The position numbers and the translations under genes are program-made. Under the pieces are notes generated by a model. The model worked only from the letters and a program-made list of their open reading frames with translations, was not told the DNA's origin and made no database searches. Shown here piece after piece: positions 17,470 to 25,680 of a stretch of 34,944 bases of DNA; position 1 is the first letter of the stretch, and each line of letters begins with the position of its first letter. The stretch comes from Bacteroidota bacterium. GTDB taxonomy: Bacteria; Bacteroidota; Bacteroidia; Bacteroidales; Rikenellaceae. The stretch spans positions 1 to 34,944 of the forward strand of contig JAEZPN010000115.1 of NCBI GenBank assembly GCA_023413645.1, in the 5' to 3' direction.

Positions 17470-19305
17470 TTATTTGCGGTTTTCTGTGTTTGTACAATCA
17501 ATGAGCGACATGCGGCACTTTGCACAGTCGAAGTCGAGACGATAGCGGTGGCGACCATGCTCGATGTAGAGTCTATCGCGAAGCTTCGTGCCCTTTTTGA
17601 GACACTCGCCAATCTCGCGGCGTATGCAGTAGCTCGACTCCATCACGCGCTCGCCAAGTGTCGTAGCCCAGAGGTCGAGACCATCGACGATATGCTCCAC
17701 GCCATGCTTAGTGTAGAAGCGGCGCGAAAGGGAGTTCACGACGTTGTATTCAGCACCCAAGCGCTGCACGGGGAAGCGAGCCTCGCCACTATCGGTGCGT
17801 ATGTCGTGCTCCATGGTGCGCATCATGCGCTTTGCGGCCAACATAGACAACGCCTCGCGCCTAAGCTCGGCCAGCACCTTTGCCGTAGCAAACCACTCGG
17901 CACCCTCAACCACTACGCGTGTAACACGGAAGATGCTGTCGCCACTCTTGGCCATCTGCTCCTCGGCTACCGAGCGCATCTTATCCACGCTCTTAGCGCT
18001 ATCCAGAGCCACGCTGCGCTCCACGCTCACACTGAAGTCCTCCTCATCGGTATATGTTGCGGTTATGCCCTCAGCAGAGAGTATAAGGCGACACTCAGCA
18101 TCGACAGCACGGCGCGTGCGGCTGCGCTCCACAGCCTGGGTGAAGCGGTGGTCGTAGTTGCGATATACCTCCATGCCCGCCTTGATGCCCTCCATGCGGT
18201 TGGGTTCGATGATATTGCCCTCAGCGCGGTTGACATTCGTGCCCACGATGCCCTCGGGGGTGATTACACAGATGCCGTCGCCAGCACCCAGAGCCACCTT
18301 ACCAACGAGCTTGAAGTCGCGCTTCGACGTCGTTGCTACGCAGCCCACATACTCGCCCACAGCCTTGGGCGTGAGGAACGAGGCGACACCCGCCCTCTTT
18401 CCCGCGAACATATACTCCCCACCGTCGCGCGTAAAACTCTTCTTGGGGTCGGGTTCGAACTCTATCTCCGAGCGACCCACCGAGGCACGCACACACTCGG
18501 GGTGCAAAGCCAATGCCTCATCTATCTTACGGCGGTAGTAGCTTACCACGTTTTTGATGTAGTTGTCATCCTTGAGGCGGCCCTCAATCTTGAACGACAC
18601 AACGCCCGCATCTATGAGGTCACCGATACGCTCCGAGAGGTCGAAATCCTTCACCGAGAGTAGGTGCTTTCCACTTATGAGTTTCTCGCCACGCTCCGTA
18701 ACGAGGTCGTACGTTAGGCGACAGGGCTGTGAGCACTCACCACGGTTACCCGAGCGCGTTGACTGCGAACGCGACAGATAGCAGCGGCCACTATGACCCA
18801 CGCATATAGCGCCATGGATGAAGCACTCGAGGTCCACCTCCGTAGCTGCACGGATGGCCTTAATCTCCTCCAACGACAATGCACGCTCCAATATGACGCG
18901 CGAAAAACCGCTATTCTCGAGAAACTTCGCTCCCTCTGGGGTCATGTTGCACACCTGCGTCGAGGCGTGTAACTCCACGGGGAGGTTCATCTCGCGGTAG
19001 GCCATGTCCTGCACGATGAGGGCATCGACACCCACCTCAATAAGGCGGCGTGCCAGTGCCTCGGCCTCCTTGAGTTCGCGCTCGTAGAGGATGGTGTTGA
19101 GCGTTACAAAGACCTTGACGCCAAAGAGATGGGCATAGTCCACCACGCGGGCGATGTCGTCGGTGGTGTTCGTAGCGCCACGGCGTGCGCCAAAACTCTC
19201 GGCACCGATGTATAGTGCGTCGGCGCCACAGTCGATAGCAGCGATAGCAGCCTCGTAGTTGCGCGCGGGCGAAAGAAGCTCGATATATCTCTTTTTTGCA
19301 GTCAT
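17470..19305 (-). CDS. U32-family protein (RlhA-like)
   Basis: A 611-residue member of peptidase family U32. The N-terminal TIM-barrel-like core begins ELLSPARNYEAAIAAIDCGADALYIG. The family signature lies near ECFIHGAICVGHSGRCYLS and GNRGECSQPCR, with cysteines likely to bind an iron-sulphur cluster, and more cysteines at the C terminus (DCAKCRMSLIDC). E. coli RlhA of this family hydroxylates C2501 of 23S rRNA, while other members were described as collagenases. The first gene of the eight-gene run, it has a TATCTTTG promoter element 25 bases upstream. The adjacent RNA-methyltransferase-like gene favours an RNA-modification role. Confidence 0.85.
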   Translation of the reverse strand: MTAKKRYIELLSPARNYEAAIAAIDCGADALYIGAESFGARRGATNTTDDIARVVDYAHLFGVKVFVTLNTILYERELKEAEALARRLIEVGVDALIVQDMAYREMNLPVELHASTQVCNMTPEGAKFLENSGFSRVILERALSLEEIKAIRAATEVDLECFIHGAICVGHSGRCYLSRSQSTRSGNRGECSQPCRLTYDLVTERGEKLISGKHLLSVKDFDLSERIGDLIDAGVVSFKIEGRLKDDNYIKNVVSYYRRKIDEALALHPECVRASVGRSEIEFEPDPKKSFTRDGGEYMFAGKRAGVASFLTPKAVGEYVGCVATTSKRDFKLVGKVALGAGDGICVITPEGIVGTNVNRAEGNIIEPNRMEGIKAGMEVYRNYDHRFTQAVERSRTRRAVDAECRLILSAEGITATYTDEEDFSVSVERSVALDSAKSVDKMRSVAEEQMAKSGDSIFRVTRVVVEGAEWFATAKVLAELRREALSMLAAKRMMRTMEHDIRTDSGEARFPVQRLGAEYNVVNSLSRRFYTKHGVEHIVDGLDLWATTLGERVMESSYCIRREIGECLKKGTKLRDRLYIEHGRHRYRLDFDCAKCRMSLIDCTNTENRK

Positions 19306-19329
19306 TGTCTATAAGTGTATATAATCGCA

Positions 19330-19337
19330 CAAAGATA
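19330..19337 (-). promoter_or_regulatory. Promoter -7 element for the U32-to-S41 operon
   Basis: The minus strand reads TATCTTTG, a perfect TAnnTTTG match 25-32 bases upstream of the U32 start codon. A TTTG -33 element is not evident. It is the only good promoter element ahead of eight closely packed genes. Confidence 0.6.
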
Positions 19338-19362
19338 TAAAAAATTCGCGGATGATAGGAGC

Positions 19363-19381
19363 AATATTATAAAATAATATT
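19363..19381. repeat. A+T-only inverted repeat upstream of the U32 promoter
   Basis: AATATTAT and ATAATATT are perfect 8-base arms around an AAA loop. Relative to the -7 element above it falls near -33 to -50, where an UP-like or regulator-binding site could act. The bases from 19382 to about 19449 show no gene and only weak partial palindromes. Confidence 0.4.
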
Positions 19382-19449
19382 CATGTAGCGAAGTGGAGGT
19401 GGCAGCGAGCTCGGGGAGTACCCTAATTTCTTGAGATGTGGTGCATCAC

Positions 19450-19489
19450 AAAAGAGACCTCCCAAGGCTGTTCTATCCTTGGGAGGTCT
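19450..19489 (-). terminator. Intrinsic terminator of the WG-repeat gene
   Basis: A perfect 13-bp stem (19455-19467 with 19477-19489; AGACCTCCCAAGG and its complement) surrounds a nine-base loop and is followed on the minus strand by CTTTTG. It lies about 40 bases downstream of the WG-repeat stop codon. A smaller hairpin (19504-19518, GCCGCA/TGCGGC) lies between the stop and the terminator. Confidence 0.85.
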
Positions 19490-19531
19490 ACTTTTAGGGA
19501 TGTGCCGCAGATTGCGGCCTTTCACAAGAAA

Positions 19532-22117
19532 TTACTCGTTGAAGAGTATGTCGTACTCCGACTTATACTCGCGGTAAGCACGACCCATCTGCTCGATAAC
19601 GCTGTCGAGAGCCGATTGGTTACCATCGTACCACTCCAAAGGTGGATACCACCACACATCGTTGCGCTTGTTTGTGCACTTCATGCGTGTACCCTCAAAG
19701 AGGTCGTCGGGAATACCGCTATCTGAGCTCTTGAAGAACATGCCGCCGCCCTTAATTTTGAGGCGCTCATCGCCACCCCACAACCAACCATACTGGGTTG
19801 AGTAGGTCTGCAACTTACCGCATGTGAACTCGCCAGTCGCAGGGTCGAAGTCGAGCATCTCGATACGGTAGTGGCGAGGTGTCATAGTGGGTGAGCTATA
19901 GCCGTCGAAGGCGAGCATCATGCTGAGCAGCATGGCACCAAAGCCATTGTCATTGTTAGGCGAAAGCTTCAGATTACCAAAGGTATAGCTACCGCCATCG
20001 ACAACGAGCCAACGCTTGTCGTTCACCTCATCGTACTGGTATGAGTGTACGCGAAGTGGAGCGCCGAAGATATATGTCGCAATGTTGGGCGTAACGAAGC
20101 GATATGTGGGGTCGAACATCGCAACGATATAGCCATAGGTGTCGTCGCCATAGGGTGTTGAGATGCCGCCCGTAGCGCTAAGCTCGGCATATATCTGCAA
20201 GTCGATGGTGTAACCGTCGCTAATAACCGTGGGCTTGGTGCCTATGAAGCAGTTGGTAACGGGTGGCGCCAGCTCCTCCTCCTTCTCTGCGAAGTGCACC
20301 GTAATATTCATGTCCTCAGTCACATAGAAGGGTTCACCCAACTCTATTCCATCGCTATAATAGCCTCCACTAACTTCGATATACGACACTACCCAATCCT
20401 CGTTTGGCGTAGCGCTGAGACTAGCCGCCTCGGCATACTTGAACTTGCTCTTAGGCAATATGCTTGCGCTACCACCTTCGGCAGGTTCACACGTGACTGT
20501 GACATTATAGTCCATAGTCTCTGGATCTGGATCTGGGATGGGGTAATCTTCTACTATTATCACATGGAGAGGATGCTCACCGAAAAGCCACTCCATCTCG
20601 CCAGTCGTATTGACGATACCCTGATACCTATGGCCGTCAATCATGATGTCCGTAACACGCATCCTACCCGACTCGGTAAACTGCCAGAAGCTGTCCATAT
20701 AGTCACCATCCTTGTCGTAGGCCTCAAGCAACACGTTACCCGATGGGGTTATTACGTAAGATGAGATAGACTTATTCTTGATAGTAGCCACACCAAGCGA
20801 TGTGAAGCGTGGCTGCGAACGTAGGTCTGTGGCAAACATCATGCGACTTTCGAGTTTTCTAACCAACTCAAAATCGGTGTTTACGATGCAGACATCGCAG
20901 TCCAAATCTACTACAGGCTCGATATATGCCAAACCATCATAGAATGGCGTGCCGTACTCTGCCATGCCAATCTCCTCGAAGTTAGTATTATAGTAGTGGT
21001 AGTAGTCACCCTTGCGCACATAGAAGCAGCCATCGACAACATCCGACACTACGCTCTGGTAGCGATTCTTGAAGTCGGAGCCAGACCAGTTAATACCTGA
21101 GCGGAAGACTACCTCACCATTGCGGTTGATAAGCACTATCTCGCCATTTGAGAATATAGAGGTTGGGTCGGGCTTGAGACTTACCCATGCGTAGCCCTCG
21201 CTAAAATCAGAAGCGCCACCATACTGTGGTTCCAACTTGACATTTCCATTGGCATCGATATATCCCCAAGAGTATTGTCCTGTAGCATAGGCACGTAGTC
21301 CATCGCGAAGAGGGCGTATCGACCAATTGTCGTCACCATTTATTTTGAGGTGAGTGAACACCTTCTCACCTCTTGCATTGATATAGAAGTAGTTAGTTGT
21401 ATAGTTGCTCTTATCGGTTACCACTGCCAGGCCATCCTCGAATTGCGATACCTGAGTCCAATCGGGATCCAACTCCTTGCTGCGACCATCGAGATAGAGC
21501 AGATGTATGGTACCACGAGTGTAGGTTCCCGTATGCTTGCGCGCCACGGCCACGCCATTGTGGAATTCGGGGAACTTCTCACCATACGAGCGCATTTCGC
21601 TGCAATACTCCCACTCGAAGTCGAAGAGCTTCTCGCCCGTAATTCGCCAGAAAGAGAATGCACCATTGCGCTCAACAGCAAAGACTCCCTCGTGAACACT
21701 CGAAACAGTGTAACTACTAATATATGGTAGCAGCAACAACTTCGTGCTATCTGTTATAAAGGGCGTGGGATACCTTTTCTCGGCCTCCTCCATGTCGCTC
21801 TCATCGTAGACTGGAGCGCGCTCCTCGGGTTCTGGCGCCTCTTCATACGAAGAGTTTGACTCACTATTTGAGACGTTGCTCTCCGAACTATTCGACGTGT
21901 TCTGCTGCTGCTTATTCTTGCGAGACTTGAACAGTCCGTCGAAATCACCCTTCATAACATCGTCAACACCCTCGTTAACCTTCTCGAGAGTATTATTCAC
22001 CTTCTCGAGACCCTGGGATAGTTTCTTCAAAATCTGAGCCTCAGCCCTTTGTGGCGCAAATATTGCCATGGCAAGCATAGCAACGCCCACAACAAAAATT
22101 CGTGTAAGACTCTTCAT
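19532..22117 (-). CDS. Secreted WG-repeat protein with InlB-like C-terminal repeat
   Basis: The ATG at 22115 gives a clean signal peptide (MKSLTRIFVVGVAMLAMAI, cleavage near AEA), so it is preferred over the in-frame ATG 12 codons earlier; the product is 861 residues. After a coiled coil (LSQGLEKVNNTLEKVNEG) and a Ser/Glu-rich linker come several WG (KWG) repeats, recognisable as FxxGxAxV...GYIDxxG units (for example SWGYIDANGNVKLEPQY and FSEGYAWVSL). A divergent InlB-type repeat (near CEPAEGGSASILP...SLSATPNEDW, then ITVHF) and a C-terminal beta-rich domain of unknown type follow. WG repeats are thought to form beta-propeller-like binding surfaces. It stands alone, with its own promoter and terminator. 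Function and ligand are unknown. Confidence 0.8.
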   Translation of the reverse strand: MKSLTRIFVVGVAMLAMAIFAPQRAEAQILKKLSQGLEKVNNTLEKVNEGVDDVMKGDFDGLFKSRKNKQQQNTSNSSESNVSNSESNSSYEEAPEPEERAPVYDESDMEEAEKRYPTPFITDSTKLLLLPYISSYTVSSVHEGVFAVERNGAFSFWRITGEKLFDFEWEYCSEMRSYGEKFPEFHNGVAVARKHTGTYTRGTIHLLYLDGRSKELDPDWTQVSQFEDGLAVVTDKSNYTTNYFYINARGEKVFTHLKINGDDNWSIRPLRDGLRAYATGQYSWGYIDANGNVKLEPQYGGASDFSEGYAWVSLKPDPTSIFSNGEIVLINRNGEVVFRSGINWSGSDFKNRYQSVVSDVVDGCFYVRKGDYYHYYNTNFEEIGMAEYGTPFYDGLAYIEPVVDLDCDVCIVNTDFELVRKLESRMMFATDLRSQPRFTSLGVATIKNKSISSYVITPSGNVLLEAYDKDGDYMDSFWQFTESGRMRVTDIMIDGHRYQGIVNTTGEMEWLFGEHPLHVIIVEDYPIPDPDPETMDYNVTVTCEPAEGGSASILPKSKFKYAEAASLSATPNEDWVVSYIEVSGGYYSDGIELGEPFYVTEDMNITVHFAEKEEELAPPVTNCFIGTKPTVISDGYTIDLQIYAELSATGGISTPYGDDTYGYIVAMFDPTYRFVTPNIATYIFGAPLRVHSYQYDEVNDKRWLVVDGGSYTFGNLKLSPNNDNGFGAMLLSMMLAFDGYSSPTMTPRHYRIEMLDFDPATGEFTCGKLQTYSTQYGWLWGGDERLKIKGGGMFFKSSDSGIPDDLFEGTRMKCTNKRNDVWWYPPLEWYDGNQSALDSVIEQMGRAYREYKSEYDILFNE

Positions 22118-22158
22118 AACAATCACAATGAGGTCCAAATGTGAATATGTCACCCTCG

Positions 22159-22182
22159 GGCGCTAAGACCTCGTTAAGCGCC
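22159..22182 (-). promoter_or_regulatory. Hairpin in the WG-repeat gene leader
   Basis: GGCGCT and AGCGCC form a perfect six-base stem, extendable through TAA with one bulge, inside the roughly 100-base leader. It could be an RNA regulatory hairpin. No known riboswitch consensus was recognised. Confidence 0.35.
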
Positions 22183-22212
22183 GTGTGGTGTAGATATTTA
22201 GGGGGATAGAGT

Positions 22213-22226
22213 GTGCTACGTAGCAC
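22213..22226. promoter_or_regulatory. 14-bp perfect palindrome at the predicted start of transcription
   Basis: GTGCTACGTAGCAC is self-complementary over all 14 bases and begins six bases downstream of the -7 element, so it covers the predicted transcription start. That position suits an operator for a dimeric repressor, or a 5' stem on the transcript. Confidence 0.45.
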
Positions 22227-22231
22227 CGATA

Positions 22232-22263
22232 CAAATATATAAAACTTTTTCGTAATAAGCAAA
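22232..22263 (-). promoter_or_regulatory. Complete promoter for the WG-repeat gene
   Basis: On the minus strand TTTG (22260-22263), a 20-base spacer and TATATTTG (22232-22239) match both halves of the Bacteroidota sigma-ABfr consensus. It is the best two-part promoter in the window. Confidence 0.75.
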
Positions 22264-22302
22264 ACTTTGGCGAGGGTGTTATTTTTTTTGGCTCTGCGCG
22301 GT

Positions 22303-22331
22303 ACAAAGTAATAAACTTTGTGTTAACTTTG
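22303..22331 (+). promoter_or_regulatory. serS promoter -7 element with adjoining inverted repeat
   Basis: TAACTTTG (22324-22331) matches the -7 consensus 48 bases before serS. Immediately upstream ACAAAGT and ACTTTGT (22303-22309, 22315-22321) form a perfect inverted repeat around AATAA. A TTTG at the usual -33 distance is lacking, so either the repeat contributes or a nearby TAAACTTTG (22312-22320), 21 bases after a TTTG at 22287-22290, is the real start. Confidence 0.55.
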
Positions 22332-22379
22332 CAGATTGAAAGCAACGCATACCAGACAAAATAAATCAAAACATAGTAT

Positions 22380-23651
22380 ATGCTTACACTAAAGCAGTTA
22401 AGAGAGAATAAAGAGGAGGCTATTCGCCGCCTACAGAAGAAGGGCGTAGATGCTGCACCCATCATTGCACGCATCGAGGAACTCGACGATAAGCGCAAGT
22501 CGCTACAGATGGAGTTGGACAACTGCCTCGCTGCACAGAATGCCGCTGCTAAGCAGATTGGCGCACTCATGGGTAAGGGCGAGAAGGAGGCTGCCGAGGC
22601 TAAGAAGGCTGAGGTTGCAGGCCTCAAGGCACGCTCACAGCAGCTCAAAGAGGAGTCTGACCGCGCAGCTGAGGAACTTCAAAACGAGATCGTATTGCTC
22701 CCCAACTTGCCTTCTGACATCGTTCCCGAGGGTCGCACAGCTGAAGACAACGTAGTAGTTAAACTCGTGGAGCGCGAGAGCAAAATCTCGGGCGAGGCAC
22801 TCCCCCACTGGGAGCTCGCTAAGAAGTACGACATCATCGACTTCGACCTCGGTGTGAAGCTCACAGGCGCAGGCTTCCCCGTATATAAGGGTAAGGGTGC
22901 ACGCCTCCAGCGCGCGCTCATCAACTACTTCCTCGACTGCAACACAGCAGCTGGTTATCAGGAGGTTGAGCCCCCTATCATGGTAAACGAGGCTTCAGGT
23001 TTCGGTACAGGCCAGCTCCCCGATAAGGAGGGTCAGATGTACCACGCTACAGCTGACGGTTTCTATCTCGTGCCCACAGCCGAGGTGCCCGTAACAAACA
23101 TCTTCCGCGATGTTATCCTCGAGCAGAACGAGTTGCCCGTAAAGATGACAGCATACACACCATGCTTCCGCCGTGAGGCTGGTTCATATGGTAAGGATGT
23201 GCGCGGCCTTAACCGCCTTCATCAGTTCGACAAGGTGGAGATCGTGCAGGTGGCACACCCCGACAAGTCATACGAGGCTCTCGACGCTATGGTGGCGCAC
23301 GTTGAGTCTATCGTAGCATCACTCGGTCTCCCCTACCGCATCTTGCGCCTCTGTGGTGGCGACATGTCGTTCACCTCGGCACTCACCTACGACTTTGAGG
23401 TCTACTCTGAGGCACAGCAGCGCTGGTTGGAGGTATCGTCAGTGTCGAACTTCGAGTCGTTCCAGTCTAACCGCTTGAAGCTCCGCTACCGCGACGACAA
23501 CCGCAAAACTCAGCTCTGCCACACGCTAAATGGTTCATCTCTTGCACTGCCACGTATCGTTGCTGCATTGCTCGAGAACAACCAGACAGAGGAGGGAATT
23601 CGCATCCCCGATGCATTAATTCCTTATACAGGCTTTGATTTTATAAAATAA
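22380..23651 (+). CDS. serS: Seryl-tRNA synthetase
   Basis: A 423-residue class II aminoacyl-tRNA synthetase that charges tRNA-Ser. The N-terminal long antiparallel coiled coil (about 1-105), which grips the tRNA variable arm, is followed by the catalytic core. Motif 2 is FRREAGSYGKDVRGLNRLHQF, abbreviated here by its FRREAG start and the LHQFDKVE end, and motif 3 is NGSSLALPRIVAALLENNQ. Length and order match bacterial SerRS, so it is complete. It starts with ATG after a leader of about 40 bases, with the promoter element above. The ferredoxin gene follows but has its own promoter. Confidence 0.97.
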   Translation: MLTLKQLRENKEEAIRRLQKKGVDAAPIIARIEELDDKRKSLQMELDNCLAAQNAAAKQIGALMGKGEKEAAEAKKAEVAGLKARSQQLKEESDRAAEELQNEIVLLPNLPSDIVPEGRTAEDNVVVKLVERESKISGEALPHWELAKKYDIIDFDLGVKLTGAGFPVYKGKGARLQRALINYFLDCNTAAGYQEVEPPIMVNEASGFGTGQLPDKEGQMYHATADGFYLVPTAEVPVTNIFRDVILEQNELPVKMTAYTPCFRREAGSYGKDVRGLNRLHQFDKVEIVQVAHPDKSYEALDAMVAHVESIVASLGLPYRILRLCGGDMSFTSALTYDFEVYSEAQQRWLEVSSVSNFESFQSNRLKLRYRDDNRKTQLCHTLNGSSLALPRIVAALLENNQTEEGIRIPDALIPYTGFDFIK

Positions 23652-23663
23652 TTTGTATCTTTG
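23634..23663 (+). promoter_or_regulatory. Ferredoxin promoter
   Basis: TTTG (23634-23637, inside the end of serS), an 18-base spacer and TATCTTTG (23656-23663) form a two-part Bacteroidota promoter about 50 bases before the ferredoxin start. Confidence 0.7.
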
Positions 23664-23712
23664 CCGAGAATAGTGCACAATTATTGAAACACTCATTAAA
23701 AAACTAAGTAAT

Positions 23713-23883
23713 ATGGCTTACAAAATTTCAGATTCTTGCGTTGCATGTGGTACATGTATCGGCGAGTGCCCCGTTGAGGCAATTTCAGCAGGTGACATCT
23801 ATGTAATCGACGCAGATAAGTGCATCGACTGCGGTACTTGCGCAGGCGTTTGCCCCTCTGAGGCTATTGCTCCTGAGGCATAA
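23713..23883 (+). CDS. Small 2[4Fe-4S] ferredoxin
   Basis: A 56-residue protein too short for many gene callers. It carries two classic cluster motifs, CVACGTCIGECP and CIDCGTCAGVCP, each Cx2Cx2Cx3CP, separated by a short loop. Such clostridial-type ferredoxins carry low-potential electrons in anaerobes, for example for pyruvate:ferredoxin oxidoreductase, hydrogenase or Rnf. The start MAYKISDSC is typical. It has its own promoter and a terminator 25 bases downstream, so it is probably expressed alone and strongly. Confidence 0.96.
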   Translation: MAYKISDSCVACGTCIGECPVEAISAGDIYVIDADKCIDCGTCAGVCPSEAIAPEA

Positions 23884-23907
23884 TCTGTCACCGAAAAGTG
23901 ATTACAC

Positions 23908-23938
23908 AGGGCTGTCATTTGGCAGCCCTATTTTTTTT
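23908..23938 (+). terminator. Intrinsic terminator of the ferredoxin gene
   Basis: AGGGCTG and CAGCCCT (23908-23914, 23923-23929) form a seven-base stem followed by an A and eight T residues (23931-23938), a textbook rho-independent terminator. Confidence 0.92.
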
Positions 23939-23955
23939 AATGAGAGTAATTAGTA

Positions 23956-24714
23956 ATGACATTACGCAGTGTTATAGTCATCGGTGCGACATCGGGTATT
24001 GGTCGCGCTGTGGTCGAAAGACTTGCAAATGAGGGTGTGCGCGTGGGTATCGCTGGCCGCCGCGAGGAGAGACTCATAGAACTTCAGCAACGCTTTGGCA
24101 AAGAGCTTATTAGCTATCGCGTTATGGATGTTACGGAGGCCTCGGCAACCGCTGCACTTGACGAACTTATCGCCGAAGTTGGAGCACCCGACGCACTACT
24201 CTACGCCTCGGGCATAGGCAAGCAGAACCCCACGCTCGACGAGGCCATAGAACTACGCACCGTAGAGACCAACTGCGCAGGCATGGTGCGCATCGTTGAC
24301 CACTTCATCAACTACGTGAAGCGCGAGCCCACCTACAACAAAAAGCACAAGGCACACATCGCCGTTATCACCTCCGTAGCTGGCACTATGGGCATGGGTC
24401 CCGCACCCGCCTACTCGGCAACAAAGAGCATGCAGAGCGCCTATCTTGTCGCCCTTGCGCAGCATGCACGCATGCAGAGAATACCCCTCACCGTGGGCGA
24501 CATACGCCCCGGCTTCGTGGCTACCGAGATTCTCAACCCCGAGAAGCGCTACCCTATGATTATGACTGCCGAGCAAGCCGCAAAGTACGTCACACGCTCA
24601 CTCCGCCGCCATAAGCGCATCACAATCTTCGACTGGCGATACAAGTTATTAGTTGGCTTCTGGCGCTGCATCCCCCGCTGCATTTGGGAGCGAATGACAA
24701 TGATACAAAACTAA
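23956..24714 (+). CDS. Short-chain dehydrogenase/reductase
   Basis: A 252-residue NAD(P)-dependent oxidoreductase. The cofactor motif is GATSGIG (10-16), followed by AGRREER, whose arginines suggest preference for NADP. Catalytic residues are Ser140 in VITSVAG, Tyr153 and Lys157 in YSATK, with Asn106 also in place. The substrate is unknown. It starts 17 bases after the ferredoxin terminator with no clear promoter of its own, so it may depend on read-through or on an unrecognised start. A bidirectional hairpin ends it. Confidence 0.92.
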   Translation: MTLRSVIVIGATSGIGRAVVERLANEGVRVGIAGRREERLIELQQRFGKELISYRVMDVTEASATAALDELIAEVGAPDALLYASGIGKQNPTLDEAIELRTVETNCAGMVRIVDHFINYVKREPTYNKKHKAHIAVITSVAGTMGMGPAPAYSATKSMQSAYLVALAQHARMQRIPLTVGDIRPGFVATEILNPEKRYPMIMTAEQAAKYVTRSLRRHKRITIFDWRYKLLVGFWRCIPRCIWERMTMIQN

Positions 24715-24739
24715 AAATAGCCCCGTTTGGGGCTATTTT
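24714..24739. terminator. Bidirectional terminator between SDR and TraB genes
   Basis: AATAGCCCC and GGGGCTATT, extended by A-T pairs to 11 bp, enclose a GTTT loop (24725-24728). T-rich sequence follows on both strands, so it can serve both converging genes. Confidence 0.85.
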
Positions 24740-24762
24740 ATTTATGGGCAATTACAGGCAGA

Positions 24763-25659
24763 CTACTTCACGGCCTTAACCTTATATCCCTGAGCCTTAA
24801 GCAGTTCAAGAACTCCATCATCGCCAGGCAGGTGACCCGCACCGACAACGAACAACGTGGGCTTAGCCGCCATAATCTCGGGCATTACCTCCACCCAGTT
24901 ATGGTTGCGGTCGGTGATCATCTCGCGGAACTCCTCAGGGCTCATATCGCCAATCTCTACGCTTCGGATTGTGAGCGCGTGTATGCCCTTCATGTCGAAC
25001 GAGAAGTATGCCTCGGTCATCGCCTGCATCTCCGCGAGCAACGCCTCCTTGTCATCCACCAACTTCAGCAACGCCTCGCGCTCCTCCTCATCTGTGCTAT
25101 CGCCATAGAGTAGTTCCATTTGAAACTCCACACTCTCGAAACCTCCAACGGTCAATCCCCTTTTGCGCGCCTCCATCTGGAAGTAGTTGTCAATGAGGTC
25201 GTTGGGATTAAAGTTGGGCGTAATCTTCATAAACTCCAAGAGTCCAAGTTGCATAGCAAGCACCGAAGGGCGCATACGACCGAGCTGGTCTCGAAGCATG
25301 GGGTGGTTGAGGTCCATACCCATCGCGCCACGCACATAGGCGTTGATGCGCTCCATCTCCTCCTCGCTAAACATATCGCTCACATACTTACCCTCGGGGA
25401 GCATCATAGCCTGCACCATCGCCATCTGCGACGACTGCGCGCTAAGCATATCGACCTCACCATAGACCTGCTCGACAGCGGCAAAGGCATCGCTCATACC
25501 CGCAATCTCATCGGCAAACGATGCTGGGGCAAGGTGGTAAGTACCAACGATATATGAGGGCGACTTGAGGCCGTTGCCCGAAATCTTGTAGAGCAACTGC
25601 GCATTGGCACTGCCATAGAAGGCGAGCGCCATAATTAGTGAACCGAAAAACTTTCTCAT
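24763..25659 (-). CDS. TraB/GumN-family protein, exported
   Basis: A 298-residue protein with a signal peptide (about 1-20, cleavage near ANA-Q). It shows the family's GxxH motif (YIVGTYHL, about 37-43), a central helical part with an acidic patch, and a C-terminal GAGHLPGDDG motif. TraB/PrgY/GumN proteins resemble Tiki-type metalloproteases, and the conserved His and Glu could form such a site, but no substrate is known in Bacteroidota. It follows the aspartokinase by 21 bases and probably shares its transcript, although the two functions have no obvious link. Confidence 0.88.
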   Translation of the reverse strand: MRKFFGSLIMALAFYGSANAQLLYKISGNGLKSPSYIVGTYHLAPASFADEIAGMSDAFAAVEQVYGEVDMLSAQSSQMAMVQAMMLPEGKYVSDMFSEEEMERINAYVRGAMGMDLNHPMLRDQLGRMRPSVLAMQLGLLEFMKITPNFNPNDLIDNYFQMEARKRGLTVGGFESVEFQMELLYGDSTDEEEREALLKLVDDKEALLAEMQAMTEAYFSFDMKGIHALTIRSVEIGDMSPEEFREMITDRNHNWVEVMPEIMAAKPTLFVVGAGHLPGDDGVLELLKAQGYKVKAVK

Positions 25660-25680
25660 AACACTTATATAATTATGTAT

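Noticed and set aside
17548..18663. A 371-codon open frame on the plus strand
   Set aside because: It is wholly antisense to the U32 gene, whose family motifs are clear. The translation is rich in His, Leu and Ala without a domain, as expected from third-base bias.
22163..22648. A 161-codon minus-strand frame across the serS promoter and start
   Set aside because: It runs through the serS coding sequence, carries no recognisable domain and crosses well-formed promoter elements.
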